Assembly (NCBI GenBank): GCA_023246325.1
Contig: JAHFIO010000009.1
Coordinates: 1-15,580 of the forward strand
Direction: 5' to 3'
From: Candidatus Uhrbacteria bacterium
GTDB lineage: Bacteria > Patescibacteriota > Patescibacteriia > 2-12-FULL-60-25
Length of the DNA stretch: 15,580 bases
The notes below the pieces were generated by a model. The model had not been told where the DNA came from. It worked only from the letters and a program-made list of their open reading frames with translations, and ran no database searches. Of the stretch, positions 1 through 6,146 are shown piece by piece (position 1 is the first letter of the stretch; each line of letters starts with the position of its first letter). The position numbers were made by a program, and so were the translations under genes.

Positions 1-353
1 AAACTATACATTTCTTTTTCTACAATATCCGTTGCTTTTCCAATACCACGTGCAAACAAAGCTGTTTCTTCAACCATGGGTGTATCTATCCTGCCGAAAC
101 CGTAAAATTCAGCCAATCGACGTGCAGTGTCACGCATCTTATCCCAAACTACCTGCTCATTCGGCAGGATATCTTTCATACCACGAACTAAATTAATTGG
201 TGGCGGACCTTTTCGCACAGGCTCTTTCGATTTATTCAAAGCGCTCATGGATTGTATTACTTTAAGAGCTTGCGATTTTTGCATTGGTGCCTTGCTCACA
301 ACACTTTTTGTAGAAACGATTTTTTTCTTTACTTCAGGTTTTTTTGATGACAT
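1..353 (-). CDS. hisS: Histidyl-tRNA synthetase, N-terminal part (cut by the window edge)
   Basis: Charges tRNA-His with histidine in the cytoplasm (class II aminoacyl-tRNA synthetase). The reading frame starts at the ATG complementary to 351-353 and runs off the left edge after 117 codons. Seen directly: the family's opening signature RGMKDILP near residue 58, then YGFGRIDTPMVEET, LFARGIGKATDIVEKEMYSF-type residues, which match motif 1 and the following strand of HisS. Odd: about 50 residues precede the signature, rich in Lys, Ser and Val (start MSSKKPEVKKKI), whereas common HisS proteins begin about 10 residues before it. Two copies of the ATCCTGCC octamer lie inside, at 88-95 and 163-170. 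A CATAAT hexamer at 360-365 lies exactly 6 nt before the ATG, suggesting leaderless transcription. It follows lepB by 7 nt on the same strand, so co-transcription is also possible. Confidence 0.93.
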   Translation of the reverse strand, partial: MSSKKPEVKKKIVSTKSVVSKAPMQKSQALKVIQSMSALNKSKEPVRKGPPPINLVRGMKDILPNEQVVWDKMRDTARRLAEFYGFGRIDTPMVEETALFARGIGKATDIVEKEMYS

Positions 354-359
354 AAAAAT

Positions 360-365
360 ATTATG
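360..365 (-). promoter_or_regulatory. Candidate -10 element of hisS (leaderless)
   Basis: CATAAT on the minus strand, 5 of 6 matches to TATAAT, separated from the hisS ATG by exactly 6 nt (ATTTTT). The predicted transcription start therefore coincides with the start codon. It overlaps the lepB stop codon. No clear -35 was identified. Confidence 0.45.
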
Positions 366-966
366 GATTAGGTGCTATATAATTTTGTAGAGAAAATATT
401 TTCCAACGATCTAATGGCCAACCTCGTAACCACACTTTTCCCACAACGAGATCACGTTTCACGGCACCAAAATATCGAGAATCTAAACTTGCAATTCGAT
501 TATCACCCAGAACAAAAAATTCATCGCTCTTTAATGTCACGGTACGTGTTGTTAATGTTTTATCTTGATCAAGATATGATTCATGCAAAATCATACCATT
601 CGGCTCTTTGTCATTATAAATTTTTATTTTTCCATCAGCAACTTCAACGGTTTCTCCTGGCAACCCAATAACCCGTTTTATAAAATATTGTTTCGTATCA
701 TTTGGATAATGAAACACAACGATGTCTCCCCTATTTGGCTGACCAAATCTATAGCTCAATTCATCTATAATCAAATATTCATGATCATAAAAACTAGGTT
801 CCATTGATGCACCTTTTACATAAAAGGGCTGAATGAGAAAATATCGCACAGGAATAATAATCGCGAGTGATATAGCTACGACCTGTACTAACTCATATAT
901 AAGTCCGATGATGGCTCGTTTTGGTTTCGTCTCAATATCTATATTACGTGAAAATGGAAATGGCAT
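361..966 (-). CDS. lepB: Signal peptidase I
   Basis: Membrane-anchored serine protease that removes signal peptides from exported proteins on the outer face of the membrane. The 201-residue protein has one N-terminal membrane segment (about 22-46). The Ser/Lys dyad is visible: Ser54 in KGASMEPSF and Lys97 in YFIKRVIGLPGE. Other family boxes are RGDIVVFHYP (79-88) and FVLGDNRIASLDSRYFG (151-167). Length and order are typical of short bacterial forms with a single anchor. The gene lies 13 nt after the nucleotidyltransferase gene and 7 nt before hisS. No SD is visible. A TAACAT hexamer 7 nt upstream of the ATG (minus strand, 974-979) could be a -10 element of a leaderless transcript. Confidence 0.95.
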   Translation of the reverse strand: MPFPFSRNIDIETKPKRAIIGLIYELVQVVAISLAIIIPVRYFLIQPFYVKGASMEPSFYDHEYLIIDELSYRFGQPNRGDIVVFHYPNDTKQYFIKRVIGLPGETVEVADGKIKIYNDKEPNGMILHESYLDQDKTLTTRTVTLKSDEFFVLGDNRIASLDSRYFGAVKRDLVVGKVWLRGWPLDRWKIFSLQNYIAPNP

Positions 967-979
967 GTACGCTATGTTA

Positions 980-1714
980 CTACAGCCCTTTCCATTCTAC
1001 AATAGCCCGTTCCCAACGTTCCATCGTACCACAGTCATACCAAGCTCCAGCCAATTCACATCCGAATAATTTTTTTTCTTGTGCAAGTCGTGGAAATAAA
1101 TCTTTTTCAAACATAAGAAATTTTTTAGATGAATCTATATCCTGCAGAATGTCCTTGATGCTCTGAGGATCGATAATATATAATCCGGAAGAAATTAATG
1201 TCGACGGAGGTATTTCAGGTTTTTCATGAAAGCGTGCAATACGTATGCCATCCATTTCTGCCACTCCATATTCTGACGGGTTCGGTACACGCACAAGTGC
1301 AATGGTTGCGACAGGATATGGCGCATCTTGTGATGCCTGCATATGAAATTTTGCAAGCGCTGTTACATCGAGTCCTTTTAATTCATCTCCATTCGTCACA
1401 AAAACAGGATCCGTTCCCATTTCAATTTCATGAACAAGTGCACCTAAAGTACCAAGCGCTTCTTTTTCTTCAAAAAGTTCAACCTGCACTGATGCGGGTA
1501 ATGCGGAAGAACGCGACCATTGTTCAAAAGCATGTTTCCATTTTGTTGGAATTAAAACTGTGACATGTTCAACTCCATGCAAAGCAAAAAGTTTTAATAA
1601 CCAAGTTGCAATCGGTATACCTTGAACAGGTACTAAAGGTTTTGGAATTTCAAGTGTCACAGGTTTCAATCGCGTACCCGCTCCACCAGCTAATATAAAG
1701 GCGCGTTTAATCAT
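980..1714 (-). CDS. Sugar-1-phosphate nucleotidyltransferase (NTP_transferase family)
   Basis: Transfers an NMP from an NTP to a sugar 1-phosphate, giving an activated sugar for glycan or cell-surface synthesis. The 244-residue protein starts MIKRAFILAG and has the nucleotide-binding loop GGAGTRLKP (10-18) followed by PKPLVPV (24-30). It also has FVTNGDEL, in the place of the usual metal-binding GD, and later FHEKPE and SSGLYIID. These are hallmarks of RmlA, ManC and related enzymes. The exact sugar and base cannot be read from sequence. I chose the ATG at 1712-1714. The frame stays open upstream to 1891, but that extension would translate the tRNA gene. A TACTAT hexamer lies exactly 6 nt before this ATG (minus strand, 1721-1726), supporting the start. 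No left-handed beta-helix acyltransferase domain is present. Confidence 0.88.
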   Translation of the reverse strand: MIKRAFILAGGAGTRLKPVTLEIPKPLVPVQGIPIATWLLKLFALHGVEHVTVLIPTKWKHAFEQWSRSSALPASVQVELFEEKEALGTLGALVHEIEMGTDPVFVTNGDELKGLDVTALAKFHMQASQDAPYPVATIALVRVPNPSEYGVAEMDGIRIARFHEKPEIPPSTLISSGLYIIDPQSIKDILQDIDSSKKFLMFEKDLFPRLAQEKKLFGCELAGAWYDCGTMERWERAIVEWKGL

Positions 1715-1720
1715 AAAACC

Positions 1721-1726
1721 ATAGTA
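1721..1726 (-). promoter_or_regulatory. Candidate -10 element of the nucleotidyltransferase gene (leaderless)
   Basis: TACTAT on the minus strand, 6 nt (GGTTTT) before the ATG. It lies directly after the T-tract of the tRNA terminator, so the downstream gene would need its own promoter. The -35 region is weak. Confidence 0.4.
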
Positions 1727-1753
1727 AAACAAAAATCCTGCTTTGAACAGGAT
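1725..1753 (-). terminator. Rho-independent terminator of tRNA-Val
   Basis: On the minus strand ATCCTG (1748-1753) pairs with CAGGAT (1735-1740) around a 7-nt loop, followed by TTTTTGTTTT. It begins 7 nt after the CCA end of the tRNA. Its stem is built from the same ATCCTG core as the repeated octamer of this window. Confidence 0.8.
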
Positions 1754-1760
1754 ATATGTC

Positions 1761-1837
1761 TGGTGGACGTACCTGGGCTCGAACCAGGGACCTTTCGAAT
1801 GTGAATCGAACGCTCTAACCAGCTGAGCTATACGTCC
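1761..1837 (-). tRNA. tRNA-Val (anticodon CAC)
   Basis: The 77-nt cloverleaf reads on the minus strand. Acceptor arms GGACGTA and TACGTCC are fully paired and followed by A and an encoded CCA. The D arm is GCTC...GAGC, the anticodon stem TTCGA/TCGAA holds the loop TTCACAT (anticodon CAC, reading GUG), and the T arm is CCTGG/CCAGG with loop TTCGAGC. A hairpin terminator follows. No base appears out of place. Confidence 0.95.
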
Positions 1838-1874
1838 ATGCATGTCTCTTATTTCTTGCACGAGCGTACATTTT

Positions 1875-1904
1875 TTTACTGTTTTATGCAAGACATGCTA
1901 TTCT
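1875..1904 (+). promoter_or_regulatory. Promoter of the 74-residue orphan gene (leaderless)
   Basis: TTTACT (1875-1880), an 18-nt spacer, then an extended -10 TGC-TATTCT (1896-1904). The ATG begins 6 nt later at 1911, so the mRNA probably starts at or next to the start codon. The same TGC-TATTCT element recurs before the minus-strand gene that starts at 2574. Confidence 0.6.
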
Positions 1905-1910
1905 ATATAT

Positions 1911-2135
1911 ATGCTTCATTCAATTGAAAATATACCCAAACCAGAAAATTTAAAAAAATATATTGTACAAATCCAATTCGAAGATGGCGGATCAGAAGAA
2001 GTCACGGTACTCGCTGACAGCTCAGAACATGCTGAAGACATAGCGGGACATTTACATTTTGGAAAAAGAGATATTGCAATAATTTATAATGCAGTGCCCA
2101 TACTAAAAAATCCCCTCACCGAGGGGAAGAATTAA
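1911..2135 (+). CDS. Hypothetical 74-residue protein
   Basis: I do not recognise this protein. It starts MLHSIENIPKPEN, has no membrane segment or signal peptide, and reads as a small soluble alpha/beta protein with an acidic middle part (IQFEDGGSEEVTVLAD) and a second strand (RDIAIIYNAVPIL). The frame is open upstream to 1842, but the ATG at 1911 fits the promoter, whose extended -10 ends 6 nt before it; the longer version would start upstream of that promoter. Its last 20 nt overlap the convergent gene at 2116-2574, and both 3' ends share a hairpin. Confidence 0.6.
   Translation: MLHSIENIPKPENLKKYIVQIQFEDGGSEEVTVLADSSEHAEDIAGHLHFGKRDIAIIYNAVPILKNPLTEGKN
2105..2126 (-). terminator. Shared hairpin terminator of two convergent genes
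   Basis: CCCCTC (2112-2117) and GAGGGG (2121-2126) form a 6-bp stem with a 3-nt loop. On the minus strand it is followed by ATTTTTTAG, a good U-tract; on the plus strand the tract is weak (AAGAATTAAATTTT). The minus-strand stop codon (2116-2118) lies in the hairpin. Confidence 0.75.
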
Positions 2136-2574
2136 ATTTTCGCATAAGTGCGTATATATCATCCAGTCTTTTTTTATCGGCAGGATATATATGCATATGT
2201 CTTGGTTTTTTTTCTGACCCAATCCACGTAAGATATTGCCCTCCATGTACACAAATCATAAGCGGTGAATATCTATGTTGATATGTTGTACAAGCGATAA
2301 CTTCAAATTCTGCATATTCACTCAATATATCAATGCGTCTCACATGCCAATAGCGCACCCGAACATGCGCATTTTGAATTGCGACGTGTGGTGTACCAAA
2401 TGATTTTGATGATAGTGCATGAGATGAATATTTTATTGTGTCATAACGCAACATATCATGCACATCTTCAATAGTCGGCATACGAAACAAATATCTAATA
2501 AAATGCACCAAGGCGACAAAGGCCAGGATGCAAATACATACAAGCCAAATATCTTGCTGTGTTCTATACACCAT
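2116..2574 (-). CDS. Hypothetical membrane-anchored protein, 152 residues
   Basis: Function not recognised. One N-terminal membrane segment (about residues 9-30, rich in Leu, Ile, Val and Ala) is followed by a soluble domain with many His, Arg and Tyr residues. The positive charges just after the segment suggest the soluble part is cytoplasmic. The start is well supported: a strong SD (AAAGGAGGT, minus strand, 2579-2587) sits 4-5 nt before the ATG, and a TGC-TATTCT extended -10 lies at 2607-2615. An ATCCTGCC copy (2179-2186) encodes Tyr-Pro-Ala-Asp. The 10-mer CAGTTCTTTA in its leader is repeated in the leader of the orphan gene that starts at 4521. Confidence 0.75.
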   Translation of the reverse strand: MVYRTQQDIWLVCICILAFVALVHFIRYLFRMPTIEDVHDMLRYDTIKYSSHALSSKSFGTPHVAIQNAHVRVRYWHVRRIDILSEYAEFEVIACTTYQHRYSPLMICVHGGQYLTWIGSEKKPRHMHIYPADKKRLDDIYALMRKFNSSPR

Positions 2575-2578
2575 CGTG

Positions 2579-2615
2579 ACCTCCTTTCTTTTAAAGAACT
2601 GATATTAGAATAGCA
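2579..2615 (-). promoter_or_regulatory. Promoter and Shine-Dalgarno of the 2116-2574 gene
   Basis: Minus strand: extended -10 TGC-TATTCT (2607-2615), then a leader of about 25 nt containing CAGTTCTTTA (2592-2601) and the SD AAAGGAGGT (2579-2587) before the ATG at 2574. No convincing -35 is seen; the extended TGn may compensate. Confidence 0.65.
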
Positions 2616-2616
2616 C

Positions 2617-2643
2617 AAAAAAAGGTACCTAGTACCTTTTTTT
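2617..2643 (-). terminator. Terminator of rplY
   Basis: GGTAC and GTACC stem with a 3-nt loop, flanked by a run of seven A and at least seven T that extends the stem. On the minus strand it begins about 9 nt after the rplY stop and ends in a long U-tract. It is symmetrical and could also act on the plus strand. Confidence 0.85.
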
Positions 2644-2651
2644 TATTTTTA

Positions 2652-3338
2652 TTATTTTGCAGCTGCTTCTTCAGCCGCTTTTTTTACTTCTTCTTCAGCC
2701 TTCTTCACTTCCGCTTCTGTCTTCACAGCTGACACATCGATTGGAGTTGCGGCTGCTGCATCCATAGCTTTCAATTGATCTTCCGTTAACGGAGGAACAA
2801 CGCTTACGACGGTTGCCGTTGCATCATCACGAACTGTAACACCATGAGGTAATTTTAAATCTGCAACGGTAATGGTATCTTCAAATGTTGCAAGAACAGA
2901 AATATCAACTTGAATTTCATGAGGAAGATTTGCTGGCAAACAACGAACATGCACGGTATGTAATGGTCTTACCAAGGTTCCAGCCGCACCTTTCACAGCC
3001 GCAGATTCACCAACAATAGTTAATGGTACTTCAGCTTCCATTTCTTGATCCATGCGAATCTGATGAAAATCAACATGATATGGCGCCATAGTCATTGGGT
3101 TCACTTGCACTTCTTTTATAATTGCTTTTACGGATTCTAAACCATCAATTGTCATATCAATTAAAGATGACATTCCTGCCTCACGATATACCTTACGAAA
3201 ATCTGTTTTAGGAATTTGGATATTGGTTGCGACTTTTCCACTGCCATAAATAACGGCAGGAATATTGCCTTCGTCTTGAACGTGTTTAGCGCGACGACCA
3301 GTTGAATTGCGTTTTACCGCTGTAAGTGCATAAGACAT
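2652..3338 (-). CDS. rplY: Ribosomal protein bL25, long TL5/CTC form
   Basis: Binds 5S rRNA in the large ribosomal subunit; the long form also carries the C-terminal CTC domain linked to general stress in some bacteria. The 228-residue protein shows the L25 signatures RNSTGRRAKHVQDEGNIPAV (about 10-30), IYGSG, KEVQVNP and VDFHQI. The TL5 domain follows (LTIVGESAAVKGAAG, LPANLPHEIQVD), then an Ala/Glu/Lys-rich tail likely to be disordered. An in-frame TTG at 3359 would add seven residues, but it lies just one nt beyond the -10 of a strong promoter and so would not be transcribed. I therefore place the start at the ATG at 3338. No SD is visible; the predicted leader is about 15 nt. Confidence 0.93.
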   Translation of the reverse strand: MSYALTAVKRNSTGRRAKHVQDEGNIPAVIYGSGKVATNIQIPKTDFRKVYREAGMSSLIDMTIDGLESVKAIIKEVQVNPMTMAPYHVDFHQIRMDQEMEAEVPLTIVGESAAVKGAAGTLVRPLHTVHVRCLPANLPHEIQVDISVLATFEDTITVADLKLPHGVTVRDDATATVVSVVPPLTEDQLKAMDAAAATPIDVSAVKTEAEVKKAEEEVKKAAEEAAAK

Positions 3339-3359
3339 ATAGTAGTTTGGGTTTGCCAA

Positions 3360-3388
3360 ACTCTATGTGATTTACGGTTTTTTGTCAA
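3360..3388 (-). promoter_or_regulatory. Promoter of rplY
   Basis: On the minus strand a perfect -35 TTGACA (3383-3388), a 17-nt spacer and TAGAGT (3360-3365). The -35 lies inside the last codons of the upstream orphan gene. The predicted start is about 15 nt before the rplY ATG, which rules out the upstream TTG start. Confidence 0.75.
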
Positions 3389-3704
3389 GTAATCGTTGAA
3401 TGAAGGTTCGACTATTATCTCGAAGACTTCGATGAGCTGATACACATTCATCTGCAGAAATAGGCTCAACATCACGAAATTGTACAGCATCCTGCAATTC
3501 CATATCCGTAACTAAGCCCACCGAACTTATAGTTCCTGCACTTTCAACTATAACCGCCATAAGTGCATGACCACACGCATTACAAGAACAATGAAACGTT
3601 CGTTGAGCGCCTTTTTCGCTTAACAATCGTATATGCGTATCTCGATAGGCACTTTGGCATAAAGGACAATGCGCAAGTACTTGATTCGGTCGATTCGTGT
3701 CCAT
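3372..3704 (-). CDS. Hypothetical zinc-ribbon protein, 110 residues
   Basis: Function not recognised. Two cysteine pairs, CPLC (13-16) and CNAC (41-44, preceded by Cys39 and followed by His46), fit a single zinc ribbon. The remainder is acidic, then basic near the C-terminus (SLRDNSRTFIQRLLDKK). No membrane segment is present, so it is probably cytoplasmic. The ATG at 3702-3704 fits a -10 hexamer TACCAT exactly 6 nt upstream, implying a leaderless mRNA. No SD is seen. The rplY promoter overlaps its 3' end, so rplY can be expressed alone or by read-through. It might be a nucleic-acid-binding or regulatory protein, but that is only a guess from the fold type. Confidence 0.7.
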   Translation of the reverse strand: MDTNRPNQVLAHCPLCQSAYRDTHIRLLSEKGAQRTFHCSCNACGHALMAVIVESAGTISSVGLVTDMELQDAVQFRDVEPISADECVSAHRSLRDNSRTFIQRLLDKKP

Positions 3705-3710
3705 ACATAT

Positions 3711-3739
3711 ATGGTATCGCGTTCCGGCAGGATGTGCAA
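3711..3739 (-). promoter_or_regulatory. Promoter of the zinc-ribbon gene, with the octamer in its spacer
   Basis: Minus strand: TTGCAC (3734-3739), a 17-nt spacer, TACCAT (3711-3716), then 6 nt to the ATG. The spacer begins with the octamer ATCCTGCC (3726-3733). Confidence 0.5.
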
Positions 3740-3754
3740 ACCAAGATCCATTTT

Positions 3755-3788
3755 TTTATTTTAAAAAAACCAGATGTATTTCTGGTTT
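3755..3788 (-). terminator. Terminator of the 3787-4521 gene
   Basis: AAACCAGA (3767-3774) and TCTGGTTT (3781-3788) form an 8-bp stem with a 6-nt loop. On the minus strand it is followed by a T-tract. The stop codon of the upstream gene (3787-3789) lies in the stem. Confidence 0.85.
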
Positions 3789-4521
3789 AACGTAAAAATA
3801 GTTTTCGTGCTTCTTCAGTCGCTTGTTCAGTCGCATCTTCATCATCCACTTCTATATCCGCAGATTCTCTATATCCTGCTGGAGCAGATTCAAATTCTTT
3901 CAAAATCACGCGCGTGCGTAATCCTGCCAATATTTTTTTATCATCATCGATTAATTTTTCTCGTCGCACTATACGTGTTTCAAGAAAATGTGAATATGAA
4001 TTTAAGCGAGCTATATCAGTTGGTAGCGCAATCAAATACACATCACGACGCGATTCTAGAAATGCATATAAGTCTAGCAATGTACCCGAGGTTACATTTT
4101 TCCATTTTGGATGTGAAGCAGACTGACCACATCCAGGACAATATGCACCTAGATGCGAGTGAAGTTTTTTTGGAGGTGCGGCACGAACTGCAGATAGCTG
4201 CATATCAACGGATATCGTTATCGTCTGTTCCGTACAAAACATGCATTCAGTATGAAATGCATAACGAATTCCTCGTGATTCAATATCAGCAAATGCCATA
4301 TAACATCTCGATTTTGTATCATCTTGTTTTTTAGCTAATTTCCACCTGTATACCCGCTGTGACATATACGCGAAAAAGGCCGCAAAAAGTGCAAATACAC
4401 ATATAGGAATATATAAGTAATATTCAAGATCTTCCTTCAAGGGTTCTATATACAATAGAACCAACAATACCCACGCAACAGGTACCCAAGGCGCTATCCA
4501 CCACAATTTTTTTTTGAGCAT
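3787..4521 (-). CDS. Hypothetical membrane protein with a zinc ribbon, 244 residues
   Basis: Function not recognised. Two N-terminal membrane segments (about 9-25 and 36-53) are followed by a cytoplasmic domain with two cysteine pairs, CMFC (93-96) and CPGC (128-131), as in a zinc ribbon split by a beta insertion. A Lys/Arg-rich helix follows (about 180-205) and then an acidic C-terminal tail. The start is supported by a GGAG SD (minus strand, 4530-4533), 8 nt before the ATG. The leader shares the 10-mer CAGTTCTTTA with the 2116-2574 gene at nearly the same distance from the ATG. An ATCCTGCC copy at 3921-3928 encodes Leu-Ala-Gly-Leu. It is one of three consecutive orphan genes on this strand. 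Confidence 0.75.
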   Translation of the reverse strand: MLKKKLWWIAPWVPVAWVLLVLLYIEPLKEDLEYYLYIPICVFALFAAFFAYMSQRVYRWKLAKKQDDTKSRCYMAFADIESRGIRYAFHTECMFCTEQTITISVDMQLSAVRAAPPKKLHSHLGAYCPGCGQSASHPKWKNVTSGTLLDLYAFLESRRDVYLIALPTDIARLNSYSHFLETRIVRREKLIDDDKKILAGLRTRVILKEFESAPAGYRESADIEVDDEDATEQATEEARKLFLR

Positions 4522-4559
4522 TTTGTCAACTCCATTGTAAAGAACTGGTATACAACATA

Positions 4560-4597
4560 TAAAAAAAACCCGCGAACGTCAACAGAACGGTGCGGGA
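4560..4597 (-). terminator. Terminator of the 4579-4986 gene
   Basis: On the minus strand CCCGC pairs with GCGGG across a loop of about 18 nt, followed by a run of eight T. The hairpin includes the last codons and the stop codon (4579-4581) of the gene it ends. Confidence 0.75.
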
Positions 4598-4986
4598 ATA
4601 CATACTTCTTTTATTTTGAACGTGAGACTTGGTTTTCGAATATCACGACCCATGGTACAACCCAGTGCGTGGTAAATCAATCTTTCAATGCGTGTATATG
4701 GCGTGTCCACATGTTTTGTCACCACATAATGTCGTGGCTTACGAAATTTCACTGTACGCATTTTTTTCATACGATCATCTGCATACCCATCATGACTTAC
4801 CGCGACTGCTTCCCAATCCATCTCAAGAGATCCCCAATCATCGTCAAAATCTTCACCTTGAAGATACGCATCAAAACAATCGAGCGCATGTTGTTCAAGC
4901 GCTTCATCTCCCCTATCTTCATCTTCAGCACAATCATCTTCACGCATAGAGAACTCTTCTGAATCCTCTGAATCATGTTCGTACAT
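4579..4986 (-). CDS. Hypothetical protein with a very acidic N-terminal half, 135 residues
   Basis: Function not recognised. Residues 1-60 are dominated by Asp and Glu (DSEDSEEF, DDCAEDEDRGDE, GEDFDDDW), while the second half is basic and beta-rich (KKMRTVKFRKPRHYVVTK). It has no membrane segment. Such a charge split could suit binding to a basic partner or self-shielding, but this is inference. The start is firm: a CGGAGG SD lies 5-6 nt before the ATG. The promoter region at 5019-5047 holds TGC-TAAAAT and a TTGACA. The terminator hairpin includes the stop codon. Confidence 0.7.
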   Translation of the reverse strand: MYEHDSEDSEEFSMREDDCAEDEDRGDEALEQHALDCFDAYLQGEDFDDDWGSLEMDWEAVAVSHDGYADDRMKKMRTVKFRKPRHYVVTKHVDTPYTRIERLIYHALGCTMGRDIRKPSLTFKIKEVCIPAPFC

Positions 4987-5018
4987 GAAAACCTCCGTAT
5001 GTGAAAGACCGAAACTAC

Positions 5019-5047
5019 ATCCTGCCAGATTTTAGCAATATTGTCAA
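5019..5047 (-). promoter_or_regulatory. Promoter region of the 4579-4986 gene
   Basis: Two readings are possible on the minus strand. (a) An extended -10 TGC-TAAAAT (5029-5037), starting transcription inside the octamer copy at 5019-5026. (b) TTGACA (5042-5047), a 17-nt spacer and CAGGAT (5019-5024, part of the octamer) as a poor -10. I favour (a). The TTGACA overlaps the rodA stop codon. Confidence 0.45.
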
Positions 5048-6132
5048 GAGTGGATGGCGACACTTTCAACTAACCCCATACAAATAAACATAGCCACAAC
5101 CGAAGAAGCTGCTGCTGATAAAAACGGCAAAGGAATTCCAGTCACCGGCATAATGCCAACATTCATCCCTGCATTAATGAATACATGAAATGCAATAATT
5201 GCAACAAATCCAATTAACATAAGACCAGCAAACCCATCACCAGAATTTTTCGCGATACGAATAACTCCACGAAATAATAAACCAAATAAAATTAAAACCA
5301 CACTTACTCCGAAAAATCCTAACTCCTCCCCAATAACCGCGAATATAAAATCATTCGACGACTCTGGCAAAAACCGTAAACGCGCTTGCGTACCCTCCCC
5401 CACCCCTTTTCCTAACCATCCACCAGAACCAAAAGCAATATTTGCTTGATTCACATTATATGCCGAACCTAATTTGTCTGTTGGATGTATAAAAGATGTT
5501 ATTCGATCTTTTTGATATGGCTTCAAACCAAAATTCCATACACCAATAGCTACAATCAAAGCACCAACTCCTAAAATCCACCAGGCATGTTTTGGTAGTC
5601 CACAAAATAATATAATCGCCATCCACGATGCAATCAAAACCATAGCGGATCCAAAATCTGGTTGCATCAAAATAAGAAGAGCATACAAAAAAGTAGTCAG
5701 CCCACTTCCAATAAATACAAGCCATGACATTCTCTCACGAGAAAACTTACTGACATATGCAGCGAGAAATAAAACAAGAATTACTTTTGCTAATTCAACA
5801 GGTTGAAATGATAGTGAGCCTATCACAAACCATTTTCCTCCATTTACATTTGTTGTACCAAATGGAAGTGCGAGTGCAAGCATTCCAAGTCCACCCACAT
5901 ATATTGCTAAAGCATAATTTCGTAATTGTCTATAATCAATCAAAGAAATAAAAAGTGTTGTAACAAGTCCAATACAAACCGCGAGTAATTGTTTTTTAAA
6001 TTGAAATAAATCACCTGACCCACGCGCCGCATCAATACCATAAATCATTAAAAGCCCAATGGTAGCTAACGAACAAGCAAAAATAAAAACATACCAATCA
6101 AATCGAAAAAAATATTTAGTTGCAAATTGCAT
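5044..6132 (-). CDS. rodA: RodA-type SEDS peptidoglycan glycosyltransferase
   Basis: Polymerises lipid II into glycan strands for side-wall growth, working in the membrane with a class B penicillin-binding protein. The 362-residue protein has about ten membrane segments. Family motifs seen: GGKWFVIGSLSFQPVELAK (98-116, with Glu113), LMQPDFGSA (155-163), RFLPESSNDFIFAVIGEELGF (253-273, with Asp261 at the usual catalytic position) and NVGIMPVTGIPLPFLS (324-339). Odd: the last motif continues SAAASS (339-344), where almost all SEDS proteins have SYGGSS. It follows the membrane-anchored orphan by only 14 nt, and most of that spacer is an octamer copy, so the two are probably one operon. FtsW is the main alternative; the motifs and length fit RodA better. 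Confidence 0.9.
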   Translation of the reverse strand: MQFATKYFFRFDWYVFIFACSLATIGLLMIYGIDAARGSGDLFQFKKQLLAVCIGLVTTLFISLIDYRQLRNYALAIYVGGLGMLALALPFGTTNVNGGKWFVIGSLSFQPVELAKVILVLFLAAYVSKFSRERMSWLVFIGSGLTTFLYALLILMQPDFGSAMVLIASWMAIILFCGLPKHAWWILGVGALIVAIGVWNFGLKPYQKDRITSFIHPTDKLGSAYNVNQANIAFGSGGWLGKGVGEGTQARLRFLPESSNDFIFAVIGEELGFFGVSVVLILFGLLFRGVIRIAKNSGDGFAGLMLIGFVAIIAFHVFINAGMNVGIMPVTGIPLPFLSAAASSVVAMFICMGLVESVAIHS

Positions 6133-6146
6133 ATCCCTATCCTGCC

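Noticed and set aside
1715..1891. N-terminal extension of the nucleotidyltransferase reading frame
   Set aside because: It would translate the tRNA-Val gene and its terminator; the family signature begins right after the ATG at 1714.
3339..3359. TTG start for rplY
   Set aside because: It lies one nt downstream of the -10 element TAGAGT and so upstream of the predicted transcript start.
3774..4334. 186-codon plus-strand open frame
   Set aside because: Antisense shadow of the 3787-4521 gene, which has an SD, cysteine motifs and a terminator; the shadow has none of these.
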